A stretch of DNA of 64,000 nt from Hymenoscyphus infarciens (Eukaryota; Ascomycota; Leotiomycetes; Helotiales; Helotiaceae). The stretch is from contig LLCB01000033.1 in NCBI GenBank assembly GCA_001414345.1, positions 1 through 64,000 on the forward strand. The letters run 5' to 3'. The notes under the pieces were generated by a model, which did no database searches, was not told the DNA's origin, and was given only the letters and a program-made list of their open reading frames with translations. Shown one piece after another: positions 31,133 to 43,100 of the stretch. Both the position numbers and the translations under genes were made by a program. How positions within the stretch are numbered: the first letter of the stretch is position 1; each line of letters starts with the position of its first letter.

Positions 31133-32421
31133 ATGTCCTCTCCGCAATCGCCAACTGGATGGGTTAATGTTTCTACGGATGGTACTTCTTCATCCCCTTC
31201 ACAAAGTGCTACATCTCTCCCAACAGGCTCACCAGTGAGATCACGAGCCCCTTCGCCTCCTTCACGAACGAGCTCGCCTTCATCTTCTGTCATTCGTGAT
31301 TCTTCAGCTTCTCCTCCACGAATAAGCTCGCCTACACCCTCTAGCGTTCGTGCTTCATCGCCACCTTCACGAATGGGCTCGCCTGCACCTTCCGCCATTC
31401 GTACTTCTTCCACCACTTCTTCACAAAGGCTCTCGCGCGCACCTTTTGTTACTCGTGCTTCCTCACCTCCTTCACGAAGCCAATCGCGCACACCCAATGC
31501 ATTCCGTACCTCTTCGCCTCCAGCAGGACACTCTTCTCGGATTCCTTCCAGATTGGTTTCGCCTGCTCCAACTGTCGCGCCAACCAACTCCGAGAATGAA
31601 AGTACTCAAGGGTATCGTAACAACCATCGCCACAGTTCCCGTCACCGCGTCATCTTCGATTGGGGGAGCGAAGCGAGCAACTCTGGAACCGAACAACCTT
31701 CTAGAGGAACTCCACGGCGTAGCTCCTTCACTGTGCCTTATAGAACCCCATACAATAATTCGGCGAGATGGAGGAACAGCGCCAGAACCCAATCACCTTA
31801 TACGTTCACAACCCCACGTACCCTTATAGATGGAACCTTTCCATTGTCGGGAATTCAAAGCAACGAGGACGGCGGTAGAGCCAACCGAGGAGAAAGACTC
31901 GATCCCTCTCCAATCAACAGATTATTAGGAACACGTTCCATCGAACACCTTCAGCGATCAGGAGAACAATTTACTACTCTCGAGTTCATTGGGGCCTTTG
32001 CGAGAGAAAGAGAATCTGACGATTTCGACCTTATATCTAGGCTGAACCAAGCACTTGTGGGAGGGGAGATTATTGATCTTGGTGAGGGTAAGTTCCGGTA
32101 CAATAACGACCCTCCATCTCTAGCCGACTTTTTTGCGAGGGCGGTGATTCTGCCGATGCCGTGGCTCACGGACCCCTCTACGGAAATGTTCTCCTAGAGG
32201 ACACTTTTTTGTTGTGTCCCAATGGAAGACTTTTGATTGTGCCACGCGACGGCAGGGAACCATTTCAGTTTCAAGGCCGCCATGGTGTTGAATACCGTTG
32301 GGGCTTTGACGGAAGTGTGACACTTTTTCCAACCGATGGAAAGCACCCATTCAACATGACAGTGAACAAAGTTCCCCATTACCATCCTGCTTACATCCCT
32401 TACATCCCTTACTTTACTTGA
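31133..32421 (+). CDS. Orphan protein 4: Ser/Pro/Arg-rich repeat protein with a likely 3' intron
   Basis: The frame from ATG 31133 runs to a TAG at 32195-32197 (354 aa). A consensus intron 32088-32197 (donor GTAAGT, acceptor TCTCCTAG, 110 nt) would remove that stop. It would continue in another frame to 32421, giving 392 aa. The downstream frame is open and protein-like (DTFLLCPNGRLLIVPRDG, VEYRWGFDGSVTLFP) but has no early ATG of its own, which supports splicing. Residues 20-150 are a disordered array of SPPSR-type units (SSPPSRMGSPAPSAIRTSS), like SR-rich linkers. The folded part includes EQFTTLEFIGAFARERESDDFDLISRLNQALVGGEIIDLGEG. The unspliced end matches the neighbours' motif better, so both forms may be real. 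No family recognised. Confidence 0.55.
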
Positions 32422-34200
32422 ACTGGGAAGTTTCAAAAACGTCGACAGGCGAGGAGAGATAGATAAGTAGATAGAAATACAACTAATAAACTATGCCTGT
32501 TTAAAAAAAACACGACGGGATAAAACCATGAGTGAAATTCCGAAATGGCAATCAAATAAAAATAACAGGTGAAGTGGAAGTATGGGATGCGACATGATAA
32601 TAATTCGGAAGTGGTAAAAACTGGATTGTGAGGTGCCGAGGTGGCGACAATATATTTATAGCTCGTGGGTTGCAGAAGGTCTGAAACTTCTCAAGATATG
32701 GATAATTTCATTGATGAGACTTAGAATTTGCTTCGTTGCCATAGCCCTTAAGTTGTAGACAAACGGCACATACCTCCAGCTCCATGAAAACCAGAGAAAG
32801 ACCCAAACTTGGCCCAGAACTTTGGTTTTCCCTACTCAATGAGAGAAGTTATCTAATAAGTATTACACTGATGGAGACGTAGACTTACAAGACCTCTTGA
32901 TCCTCTCTTCTCCCAGTGTATATGACCAAATCCTCAAAAATTATTGCAGGTGGTTGGACGACGAAGAAAGTAAACCGTTTTCGGTTGTTCTCGGTTGAAC
33001 TCAGGGGCAGATTCAACGCTCCAAATTGATGAATACAGCCTGATACAAGAAACGCGAAAGTTGAAGATATCTGGAAAGGAGAGTCCCGTATTTAATTGGA
33101 ATGACTTTCGTGAGAAGGTCAAATGTAAGACCAAGTGTCTATTTACTTTTTTAGCTAAAGCTTTGTTGTGAAAGGGTGGGATGAATCGAAACACTCACCC
33201 GTCATAAGTTTTGATGCCAAATTTTGCCCCAGAGATCTCGTTTCGTCGAGACTTTTCCTTTCCAATTTCTTTTCGAATTTCCTTTCGTGCGAACTCCCTG
33301 TTTCAGATTAGCTTGTCGGCCTTCCTTAGGTACTAGGTAGCCAGTTTCAACTTCCCATCTTGTTGTACCTTTTGGCCCCTCCCGCACATTCTTCACTTGT
33401 CAATTCCACCTAAGTGAGACATTTAGATCACAGCCCCTTGTGAACTTTTCCCATATTGTGTTTAGTCTTTTTCCACCGTCTTTCTCACGAGAAAATTCAT
33501 CCGGTGAGTGTAAGATAAAAAAGTCGACCCAGTGGGCAATCGCCAGAAGTGATTGAATGGGAAACAATTAATCTTCATGTAGTTTTCCATATGTATAATT
33601 TGGTATTTGGAACAACCAATAGATAGAGCAAACCGGGACTGCGGTGGTGCGGTGGTTGGGATTTTTGTGGGCAATAACGAGCCAAATATGCATGCGAGCG
33701 ATGGGACGAGATAGGGTCGAGAATCGTGAGGCCGATCTGGTTCAGGAAGTAGCGATGGAAGCATCTTGCTACTCAGGGCCCTTGGGATGCCGTGTGGGTA
33801 AAGCTCAATAGGTGTACAGCCATGCCGAAAACTTTGTAGAAGAGCGCATCAAACGCGAAGATGGCATGTTGTTATATAATGGTGAATGAATTCTAGTTGA
33901 TGTCTTGCCAAGAGCCTTGTTCACGAGTTCTGAGGAAACCTACCAAGCGAAACCAACTGGAAATAATTCGTTTCACGAACTAGAATGGTTATGATGATAT
34001 AAAAAAATTGGTGTTTGCTTAAAGTCAAAGTTGAAATCGACGTGTGACACGTGATGAGGTTTCTCGTGCTGCTGGTGTGCTGCTGTTATAATATCTCTCT
34101 GCTCTACGTAAATAGCTCTTAATAAGTAAATCAAGTACGGCCGGCCAACAGCAGCGACTAGAAAGTACTCCGCTTCAATTTAAATCCTGAAAACGAAAAA
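32422..34200. other. Intergenic region at the edge of the AT-rich island
   Basis: 1.8 kb of ordinary composition with no gene I can support. Frames of 64-100 codons on the minus strand look random. Confidence 0.45.
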
Positions 34201-35862
34201 TATAAGCGAATAATGGGAACCCGCTGGCTACAATCTCGCTCAAGGCGCTGAAAAGAACTACTTTCTGATTATATTCCATCTGGATCATCCTAATATACTC
34301 CAACGCCCACCCAGCAACAATTCCACTTCACAGAAAAACAATTCGTGTGGATTCACGACTCTTGAAGTCTTCTCTAAACAGAGAGTACTAGCAAAGAAGA
34401 AAACTAATCTATAGTCGAAAGATGCGATAAGGGAAGAGATAGAAACAAAAGGTACTCTATAGCAGAGAGAAAGGAAATCCAAACCTTGAACAAACAAGAA
34501 TCAAAGTCTCTACTTAAGAATACACCTTCTACTCATCCTTTCCGACCCCGACTACCCCCTGCCTTAGATATCTCTAAAGTCAAGTATATCTATCCCACCA
34601 CCGCGAGATTTAGAAATCAAGACTAGCTTCAACCACGAATGCTAGTTCTATCGGAGTGGGATGTCACTTAGTAAAAAGAGAGAGAACTAAGCTCTATTCT
34701 TCTCACTCTCCTAAAGGAGCTATAAGGAACGTCGCCTAGCGGCAATTCATGCCGTAGATCTATGGTTAGAAGAAGCGTAGATATACGAATCGACTATAAA
34801 CTCAAAATCGATAGTAAGAACCTCTAAAACCCTTGACAAACCTATAACTTTAAGTGTTATAGTTGATTTATACCTCTATAACTTATTTAGACTAATCTAT
34901 AAGATAGAAGTATACACGAGTAGTGAATAGTTCCTAAATTCTATCTAGAATAGTTCTTATTTATCTTTATAACTAGAAAGAATAATACTATCTACTATCT
35001 CTACTTCTCGTAAACTCTCTATATAGATACTCTTACTTTATATTTTAAGAAAAGAAGAAAAGATTCACACTCTTACCTCTTTTCTCTAAACTCAAACCTA
35101 AGCCTTTAAACCTAGCTATAAAGTATGAATAATAGTAGCTATAGCTAGTATATATAAATAGAAAAAAGGCTGAAAACTTTAGACAACTTATAATAAAGAT
35201 AAAACTAAGTAAAAAATATGAAATTCAGTAAGAAGAAAAATTTCCACTTAGAACACTTAGAATACTTAGACGTAGTATTTTAAATTTCCTCGTCTAAACG
35301 CTTCTAAGTATTAGAAAATAAGAAAGAATACCTCGCTCTATTGAAATATAATAGAAGAGAATAGATAATTATAAAAGAAGGATTAGATTAGCTAGAAAAG
35401 CCAGTGTTTTAGGTTTCTCCGCCTAATCTGTTATTCTATTCTGTCTCGACGCTCCTTCTCTCTTCTACCTCTATTTTAAGACTATCTCGCCTTCTTCTAT
35501 TCTTAAATTCTAGCTTTCCTAGCTACTTCTATTCTATAGTACTTACTTACCTTTCCTTACTAAATAGAGAGGCTAGGATAAGAAGAGTTAGGCTAGTTAA
35601 TCTCGCTTAAAGCTCAGAAGGCGGCTCTAATTTCGCTTAATATCTAGAAGGCGAGTAGAAAAGAGGGTCTAGGTCTTGATTAGGGGTTACCTTTCTAATC
35701 CTACTCTAGCCTAGCCTTCTTTTTTTATCTACCTAGCTACTCCTATCCTGTTTTAAGAACTTTCCTAGCTACTCCTATTCTAGTTAGAGTATCTAGCCTA
35801 CTAAACTTAGCCTAGCTTTAATTCTATTCTAGTCTAGCCTCTCCTATTCTTACCTAGGTAAG
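34201..35862. other. AT-rich, RIP-damaged repeat sequence left of the LTR element
   Basis: Composition shifts to AT-rich, dominated by TA, CTA and AGA words. From about 34231 one plus frame reads for about 200 codons with stops only where CAA, CAG or CGA could have stood, which suggests a decayed coding relic, but I do not recognise it. 35300-35860 is strongly degraded, purine/pyrimidine-biased repeat DNA into which the 35863 element inserted. Confidence 0.45.
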
Positions 35863-36172
35863 TATGATAGCATGCCATCCTGGATAGCTGAGAGTACCTG
35901 CCACATAGGAGGTTTCAGCAGTTGTTATCTTACATCGTCTGTTTTAAGAAGGTTATATAAGTTCGAGCTTTTATATTAGCCGACGTATGACGTTGGTCGG
36001 TTTTAGACCTTTTAGTCCGAACCTCTTATATATAGCAGCCTACTCCTAGAGTAGAGGAGGGATAGTTTTTCCTTTTCTTCTGTATCAGAGCCTAGTATCT
36101 ACTTACGTTATTCAGTCTCGAACGCACTCCCATATACCTCTTCTCCTATAGTGTATATTTCGTACCGTTACA
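35863..36172 (+). repeat. 5' LTR of element A
   Basis: 310 bp. TATATATA at 36027-36034 lies 37 bp before the predicted RNA start at 36064 (AGTTTTTCCTTTT). Confidence 0.88.
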
Positions 36173-36187
36173 TAAAAAGGAAAAACT
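36064..36187 (+). promoter_or_regulatory. Predicted RNA 5' end and self-complementary primer-binding site, element A
   Basis: AGTTTTTCCTTTT at 36064-36076, placed where a TATA promoter would start RNA, is the exact complement of AAAAGGAAAAACT at 36175-36187, two bases inside the LTR end. No tRNA-type primer site (TGG...) follows the LTR. This is the arrangement of Tf1-type self-priming. Confidence 0.7.
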
Positions 36188-36725
36188 CTACTTCGCCGAT
36201 GACAGCATTTATAATATCTCTTTAAGCTTATCGTCGCTTTTATTTCTTTTTCAAGCTAGAATCGGACCCGAACGACGCTATCCTCAAATAGCCAGGTAAT
36301 CGAAGACCACCTAGATAGCTAGTAATATCAGGGTTTAGTATCGGTTTCAGACAGCTAGTAAAAAGCGTGTTTTACACGTTAAGGAAGCAGGAATACGCTA
36401 AGTGCTTCAGAGGCTTCTAATAACCCTCTCTGTATAGGGACTACTATACACAGGTTCAGTGAATAAGTCGACTATCAAAGTCATCTAGAAGGCTTCCAAA
36501 TCTAATCTTACCCCCCCCCCCCTTTCCAACATCATGTCAAAGTTCCGAGAAGACCTTAGGTCTCTCTAAATCAGTTCCGCCACGAGGCGTTAAACAACCT
36601 TCCAGGGCCACCCCCCTTTTCAAAAGATAACCCTCTAAACCCTCTCCGACCCGACCCACAACCGCACACCAAGACTTAGAAGATCCCGACGAAACAATAA
36701 GCAAGACTTCTCAAATACAGACAAT

Positions 36726-37238
36726 ATGCGGATAATAGGCGGACGAGATAGAGGCACACAAAAACAAAGGACAAAACGATCGGTTAGCCGAGAGATGGAG
36801 GACAAAATTACAAGCGAACTTCGAAGTCAAAAACACCCCACCTCCGAACCCTCTCCGAACCCTCATCGATCCGACCCTCATTCGACCCTCCTTTGCTTTC
36901 AAAGCCCGAATTCAGACCTCTTTCGCTTAAGGGACATCGCTGCCCCTGATGCCTTCCCACCACTTCCTTCGACTCGGATGCGAATCGGTCGAAATACGCT
37001 TTCTATCAGGACAAAACTCAGAAGCGAGCTCTTAGCTGAGTTATCGCTGTCAATCCTGACCGAACATCATCCGAAAGAGACAGAAGTGGAATTAGAAGAA
37101 GAATACGCTGAAGAAACTTTTACCGACTTCAAAAGGTCGCTTTTCGAGTACAGCCATACTCAGGGAGATACCAGAATCAGAACAGTTCTTCTATATATAA
37201 GATACACCTTAGCTCTAAAACGCGTCTACTACACATAA
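36726..37238 (+). CDS. ORF inside non-autonomous LTR element A
   Basis: 170 codons starting MRIIGGRDRGTQKQ, with Pro/Ser/Arg-rich sequence, then LRSELLAELSLSILTEHH and an acidic stretch ETEVELEEEYAEE. It may be a remnant of a gag-like region, but no gag motif or zinc knuckle is seen. The surrounding 36540-37250 is noticeably more GC-rich and less RIP-damaged than the rest of the island. Confidence 0.3.
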   Translation: MRIIGGRDRGTQKQRTKRSVSREMEDKITSELRSQKHPTSEPSPNPHRSDPHSTLLCFQSPNSDLFRLRDIAAPDAFPPLPSTRMRIGRNTLSIRTKLRSELLAELSLSILTEHHPKETEVELEEEYAEETFTDFKRSLFEYSHTQGDTRIRTVLLYIRYTLALKRVYYT

Positions 37239-37900
37239 GAGACGCTAGAATTACAACTTACAGAGATGCTCTTCGGTTCAAAAGAATACCCCTCCATCCA
37301 GCTCCGAATCCCCCACGATACAACAGCGACTCTTCTTCTAAATCAGAAGATGACAAATAAGTCCTTAAGTACCCCGATTCAGAAGGGAACAAGGCAATAC
37401 AATAACTTTCAACAACAACTTCGTTTTTAACCAGCTAAAACTACTCCTTTTGTTATCCCGAACTCAGACGACAATTTCAATACAACAACTTCAGCATCAA
37501 GTTCATTTAACTAGCTAAAACTACTTAACAACTTCAGAAACAACTTCGCCTTTAACCACCCGAAACCCCACCGACTCTAGCACAGAGTCTTACAGTCTTT
37601 ACTTTCTTACTTTCTTTCACTTCTAGCAGGCCAGAAGTTCTTTTTTTCATTTAAACTTTCGAATCAGTACACTCTCAAAAGGATAGTAACCTCTTAGCTA
37701 AGTTATCACTATCATCTACGACATTATCGATTTTTCGGTTCCAACTTTACTCTAAACTTTTTCAGACCTATACTCTTTTAGTAAATTTTTCGAATTAGAT
37801 ACAGATCAGTTAAAATACACTCTCTATTAGGACGAAACCGAGAAGTAAGCTCTTAATTAAGTTATCGCTATTAACCTTAACCGAATACCATCCAACTCCT
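36967..37900 (+). repeat. Internal direct duplication in element A
   Basis: 36977-37070 (GAATCGGTCGAAATACGCTT ... CATCATCC) is repeated at 37803-37895 as a T/A-shifted version (CAGATCAGTTAAAATACACT ... CATCC). A third partial copy lies near 37664-37715. The differences are mainly C-to-T and G-to-A. Confidence 0.6.
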
Positions 37901-38278
37901 ACTTTAAACTTTTTCTAATTTTTACTTTAAACTTTTTCCAACCTACTAGACAGATCAGAACATACTCTTTTAGCAAACGCGAATACTTACTTTAATATAG
38001 AAGGATTAGAACAAAGTCTCTTTTATAAGCATCTACGAATTAGTTCGGTTATAATTCAGACCCAAAATCAACATCTCGACATCTCGTCTCGCTTACAACA
38101 AAGTTCAATAACTTTAAACCGGGTCAGCTATAATTTAGACCCTAACCTTCTCGCTTATAATAAAGTTAATAAATACAACAAATACTTCAACCTTAATAAT
38201 AATCCTACAATATCCCGATTCAGCCCTAAACAACAAGAGATAGAAGACTCGAGACGAGTCTTTTTCAAGGGAGAGGGA

Positions 38279-38588
38279 TGTAATAGCATACTATCCTAGA
38301 TAGCTAGGAGTACCTGCCACATAGGAGGTTTCAGTAGTTATTATCTTACATCGTCTGTTTTAAGAAGGTTACGTAGGTTCGAGCTTTTATATTAGCCGAC
38401 ATATAACATTAGTCGGTTTCAGACCTTTTAGTCCAAACCTCTTATATATAGCAGCCTACTCCTAGAGTAGAGGAGGGATAGTTTTTCCTTTTCTTCTGTA
38501 TTAGAGCCTAGTATCTACTCACATTATTCAGTCTCGAACGCACTCCTATATGCCTCTTCTCCTGTAGTATGTATTTCGTGCCGTTATA
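38279..38588 (+). repeat. 3' LTR of element A
   Basis: 310 bp, same length as the 5' LTR. Differences by eye are mostly transitions. Confidence 0.88.
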
Positions 38589-38593
38589 GTAAG

Positions 38594-39301
38594 TAGCCTA
38601 TCCTATCCTAAGTACTAGGCTAACTAAGGCGAGGAAAGCCAAAATACTAAGAAAAGCTAAAAAGAGAGACTAGAAGCGGAAAGGCTAACTAGACTAAACG
38701 AGAGAGAAGCGAAAGTACTAAATTTTATTTACTCGAATCTATTTACCGTATTCTCTTCTATCCTTACTACTAGGTATAGATAGAAGAATAAAGCTATCTA
38801 GAAATAGAAAGAAAAAGATTAAATAAAAATAATTTAAAATATAATAAAGTAGAATAGCTAAGAAAGTAAGGAAATATATATATAAGAGTATTAAGAAAGA
38901 CTAGATATACTAACCTAGCTAGGAAACCTTAAACGCTGCTTAGAAGTATAAGCACTCTAAGATATCTTTCGTCTTTAGGTCCGTTACCTAGGTATATAAT
39001 CTCTTATATCTACGTAAGGTTTCTCAAATAGCACGTACTAGAGAGAAAACGAAATACAATGTGCTAGAATGAGGCCTGACGTGCTAGAAGAGCGGATAAT
39101 ATACTATAGCTCCTTCCTACCTTGTCGCCGCCGTGCGAATTCCTCGACTTGCTAGACCCCGGTTCAAAAGACTTGATTTTCAAACTAGCAACGTGAAAGT
39201 AGAAGAAGTAAACGACTACAGACTCTAAAGCGACAGCAAGAATGTCATATTCTTAAGACGTTCAACGACTAACACTTTCACGACTTTATATACTTGCCAT
39301 A
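38594..39301. other. Degraded repeat and spacer between element A and the TIR element
   Basis: 38594-38930 continues the AT-rich repeat interrupted by element A. 38937-39300 is less AT-rich and may be non-repetitive; no gene recognised. Confidence 0.4.
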
Positions 39302-39857
39302 GTCCTGGTTATTACTTCGTACGCACGGTCTATTCTTCAGCCAAAAACACACTAAAAGTTACCCTGTTTACAGCTTTAAAACTTAGTAAATATAAATATT
39401 ATTATTATACATAAAAAGTAGGTTTAAGACGCTCTAAGAAGCCTATATTCGGTGGTGAAAACTCTACTATATATTTAAGCGAAAAAAGAGTATTATATAA
39501 CTCTATTTCCGAGTAATAATTATACTTCTTCTTACTAGCGCTTATTAATAAACTTTTATAAGAAGAATATATTTCAACTAAGCTCTTAAAAAGTTCTAAC
39601 TTATAAGCTACGTATATATATTTAACTAATAAATCCTCTAAAAGCTATCTCTAATACCTACGATAAGTTACTCTATTATAAAAAAAATCTAACAAAGTTT
39701 AAATATCTAGCTTCTTAATTCTCTATACTTAATTTCTAATAAATTTATTATCTATAAGAGTATTACTTAAGAATTAATAGAAGAAAGAAGTTAGTAACTT
39801 TTTAGTATATTTTTTTTAGCTAATTTAGAACCGAGAGAACGAAGTAATAACTAGGAC
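39302..39857. mobile_element. 556-bp TIR element with TA target duplication
   Basis: The left end GTCCTGGTTATTACTTCGT is an inverted match to the right end, which reads GTCCTAGTTATTACTTCGT on the other strand; similarity continues for about 30 bp. Both ends are flanked by TA (39300-39301, 39858-39859), as in Tc1/mariner-type insertion. The interior is AT-rich and non-coding. A shorter truncated relative is at 22990-23335. A block of about 70 bp inside (near 39427-39497) also occurs at 53418-53495. Confidence 0.7.
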
Positions 39858-40199
39858 TATTACTTATAGAGTCTTCTTACTAAATTACCTAGACGAATCT
39901 TATACTTAGTCTAGTATTTTTTTTTTAAAGCGTTCTTAGCTAGTTTTTAGCTTAGTTTCTTACTTAAATATAACTCTCTTTTTTTTATCTCTACTAAATA
40001 TATATTATAAAAAAATTAAGAGTTATTATATAAAAAGTAATAGAGACTAATATCTCTAATACCGCTCTCTATATAATCTAGGTTATCTTATATCTAAAGA
40101 AGTAACTCTTACTTATTAGTATTAAAACTTTTTTAGAATTAACAAAGTAACTCTAAAAGCCTTAAAATACGTTTAGACGACTATTAGATAGTCTAGAAA

Positions 40200-43100
40200 G
40201 AGACTAAAGCACTCTATAATTATACTAAATAATTATAGTAGTAGTAGTAGTAGAAAAAAGAGAGGCTTATAAAGAGCTTCTATTCTTTCTTCTAAAGTAT
40301 TAGTAACTAATAAAGATAGTATAATAAACTAAGAAGAGTAGAGTATAAGAGGATAGAAGAGAGTATTAAACTACGTAGATATAATAAAAAAGGGCCTAAT
40401 TTAAATAATAGTTAACTTAGTAATAGAGAAAAGAGATATTAAAGTAATTATTAAAGTAGTAGAAAAAGTACTTAAATATAAAAGAACTAAGAAGAGAGAG
40501 GATAATATAATTATATATAGAATTCTATAAGAGGAGCTTACTATTATAGTTAAGAGAATAGAGAGAATAAAAGAGTATAGTCTAATATAGATAAAGAGAG
40601 CTAGAACTAGAGGACTATAAAGAGAGGTAGTAACTATACTATAAAGGGAATATATAGTACTAGCTAAATATATAAGAGAGATTATAGTCTAAGTAATAGA
40701 GATAGATAAAGAGAAGAATAAGCTATTACTAAAGAAGGTAATTAGAGCTATAAATATAGATAGATATAAGATAGGAGTAATAATAGCTTAAAAGCTTTAA
40801 AGTAAGGATATTATAATAAGGTTTAAAGAAGTGAAGTAGGTAAGACATATATAAAATAATAGTTAAGTAAAGAAGGTATTTAAATAAGGAATAGTAGTAG
40901 TAGTAAGAATACTAGTAGTACTTATAAAAAGAGCTTTAATAAATATACTTAAGAATAAGATAAGAAGTATACTATAAAGTATCTCTTAAGCCTCTAATAT
41001 AAAGATACTAAAGATTATATAATAAGGAAATAGATATAGAGAGTATTAGAGATAAGAGAGACTAGTTTAAAAGAATTATATTCTTAAAGTAGTAATAATA
41101 GAGAAAGTAAAAAGGCTATATATAAAAGGAATACTATAAAAGATATAATACTTCTTATATAAAAAATATACTTTAGAGGTAGTAGTATAGAGGTACTATA
41201 AGTACTAAAAGTAGAGGTATATAATATACTTTTATAAATAAGATAAGAGGTATACCTAGTATATATATAAAAGATATAAAGAGAATAAGGAAGAGTACTC
41301 TAGTAAGAAGGACTCGAAAGAATACTTAGTAAAGTATAGGAATTATAAAGGAGAATACTTAGTATTTATAAAAGAGTACTATATAAGAGAGTAATATTAT
41401 AGATAAGTAAGAGAATAATATCTTAATAAAATAACTACGTTTATAAACTTATAAAGACTCTTAAAGAAGAGTAAGATAGAGATATCTTACTTGTTTACCT
41501 TTAGTTAGAAAGAGAGCTTATAAAGCTTAAAAAAGAGGTAAAGATAGAGATTTATACTAGAGAGACTAATAGATATAAATAAAGTAAGATATATAAATAG
41601 TAGTAACCTAACCTAGTTCCTAGAAAGGCTAAGAAGCTCTTTTAATATAATAAAAAATCTAAATAAGAAAGAAATAGAAGTAATCTAAACTCTATTTATA
41701 AGACTACTATAAGTATAATAATACTATACTAGAATATAAGGAAGATACTAGAAGCTCTTAATATAGCTTTAAATTATAAGAAGGAATATAATATATTAGT
41801 AATCTAAGAACTAGCGTAGAATAGTATAAGAAACTCCTCTAACTACTTCTTAAGCTTAAGATATAATATAATCTAATTAGATAGAGTAGTAGTACTCTTT
41901 ATATATAAAAGATATCTAAAAGTAAGCTAGACATATATTATAAGTAAGAACTAAGTAAGTATAATAATAGAGAAGAGAGTAAATAAGATAATAGTCTACT
42001 TAGTCTATAACTTATAAATAGAGTAGATACTAATTAAGAATATACTCTAGTAAGTAAGACTAAGAAGAGTACTTATAATAAGTAACTTAAATACTTACTA
42101 CCTCTTATAAGATATATATAAGAGATATAATAGAAACGTAGACTTTATTCTTAAACTTACTATACTATAAGTACTAGAAAGAGATATATCTTATAATAAA
42201 GCTATATAAAGAAGAGAGGGCTCCTATAACTCTATAATTAACCTTACTTTCTCTACTAAGAATATAGTAACCTAGTAAAGGTCTCTAAACCTACTAGAAT
42301 TAGACTATATAGCTTAACTCCTTATAATAAAAGTAAGAAGAGAGAGAAAGATACTATAAGTGCTTAGATTTAGCTAAAGACTAATAGATAAGATCTTAGT
42401 TAAAGTAGAAGCCTCTTACTTAGAAACACTTATAATCTAAAATATATAAGAACTTAAAAGAGTAGTATAGAGACTTATAAAGAACCTTTAAAGGATAGTA
42501 AAAGCCTTAATACTACTTTAAAAGCTAAATAGAGAGAGAGTATAGTCTTAATAGAATATAGAAGTTAAAGAAGTGTTAAAGAAGGTAAGGAGATATAAAA
42601 GAACCTAGAAAGAGTACTAAATAAAGAGCTTAAGATAGTAGCTTAATAATATTCTTTAGAAACTCTAAATAGTAAGTAAAAAGGTAAAAACAAAGAGCTA
42701 AAGAGAGATACTAGTAGAGGTAGTAAAGGATAAAAGGAAACTCTAGATACTTAAAAAGTAGATACGCTTTAAAAGATATATAAGACTAGAAGTACTAGTA
42801 CTACTAATACTTATATTACTTAATAGAATAAAAGGTAAGACCTACTAGAAGAAGGCTTATATCCTTATAGAAAAGTTCTTCTTAGAGTTAATAGCTAACT
42901 ACTTAAGTATTTCTAATAAAGACTAGAATACTAAGAGCATCTCTAGAAGGTACTTAATAAGCTAATATATAACTAAGAAGTATATTAAGATAGCTATAAG
43001 ATTAGTATTATAAAAAGTACTAGGATTTAATATACTAGTAAATAGCTTCTTAAAAGCTTATAATAACAAAGTACTTATTATAATAGTAGAAGTAAGCTTC

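Larger units (their letters stand above)
35863..38588 (+). mobile_element. Non-autonomous LTR retrotransposon (element A)
   Basis: 2726 bp with two 310-bp LTRs (35863-36172, 38279-38588) flanked by a perfect 5-bp target duplication GTAAG (35858-35862, 38589-38593). The left LTR starts TATGATAGCA and the right TGTAATAGCA, both decayed from TGTGATAGCA; ends are TTACA / TTATA. A polypurine tract AAGGGAGAGGGA precedes the right LTR. The 2.1 kb interior encodes no reverse transcriptase or integrase; it has one 170-codon frame. The LTR 3' halves, the leader to about 36515 and the tail match the Gypsy elements at 43861 and 53973. It is therefore probably mobilised by them. Confidence 0.88.

Noticed and set aside
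31087..31587. 166-codon minus-strand frame, Glu/Gly-rich
   Set aside because: Antisense of the Ser/Pro/Arg repeat array of orphan gene 4, which has the better promoter and codon pattern.
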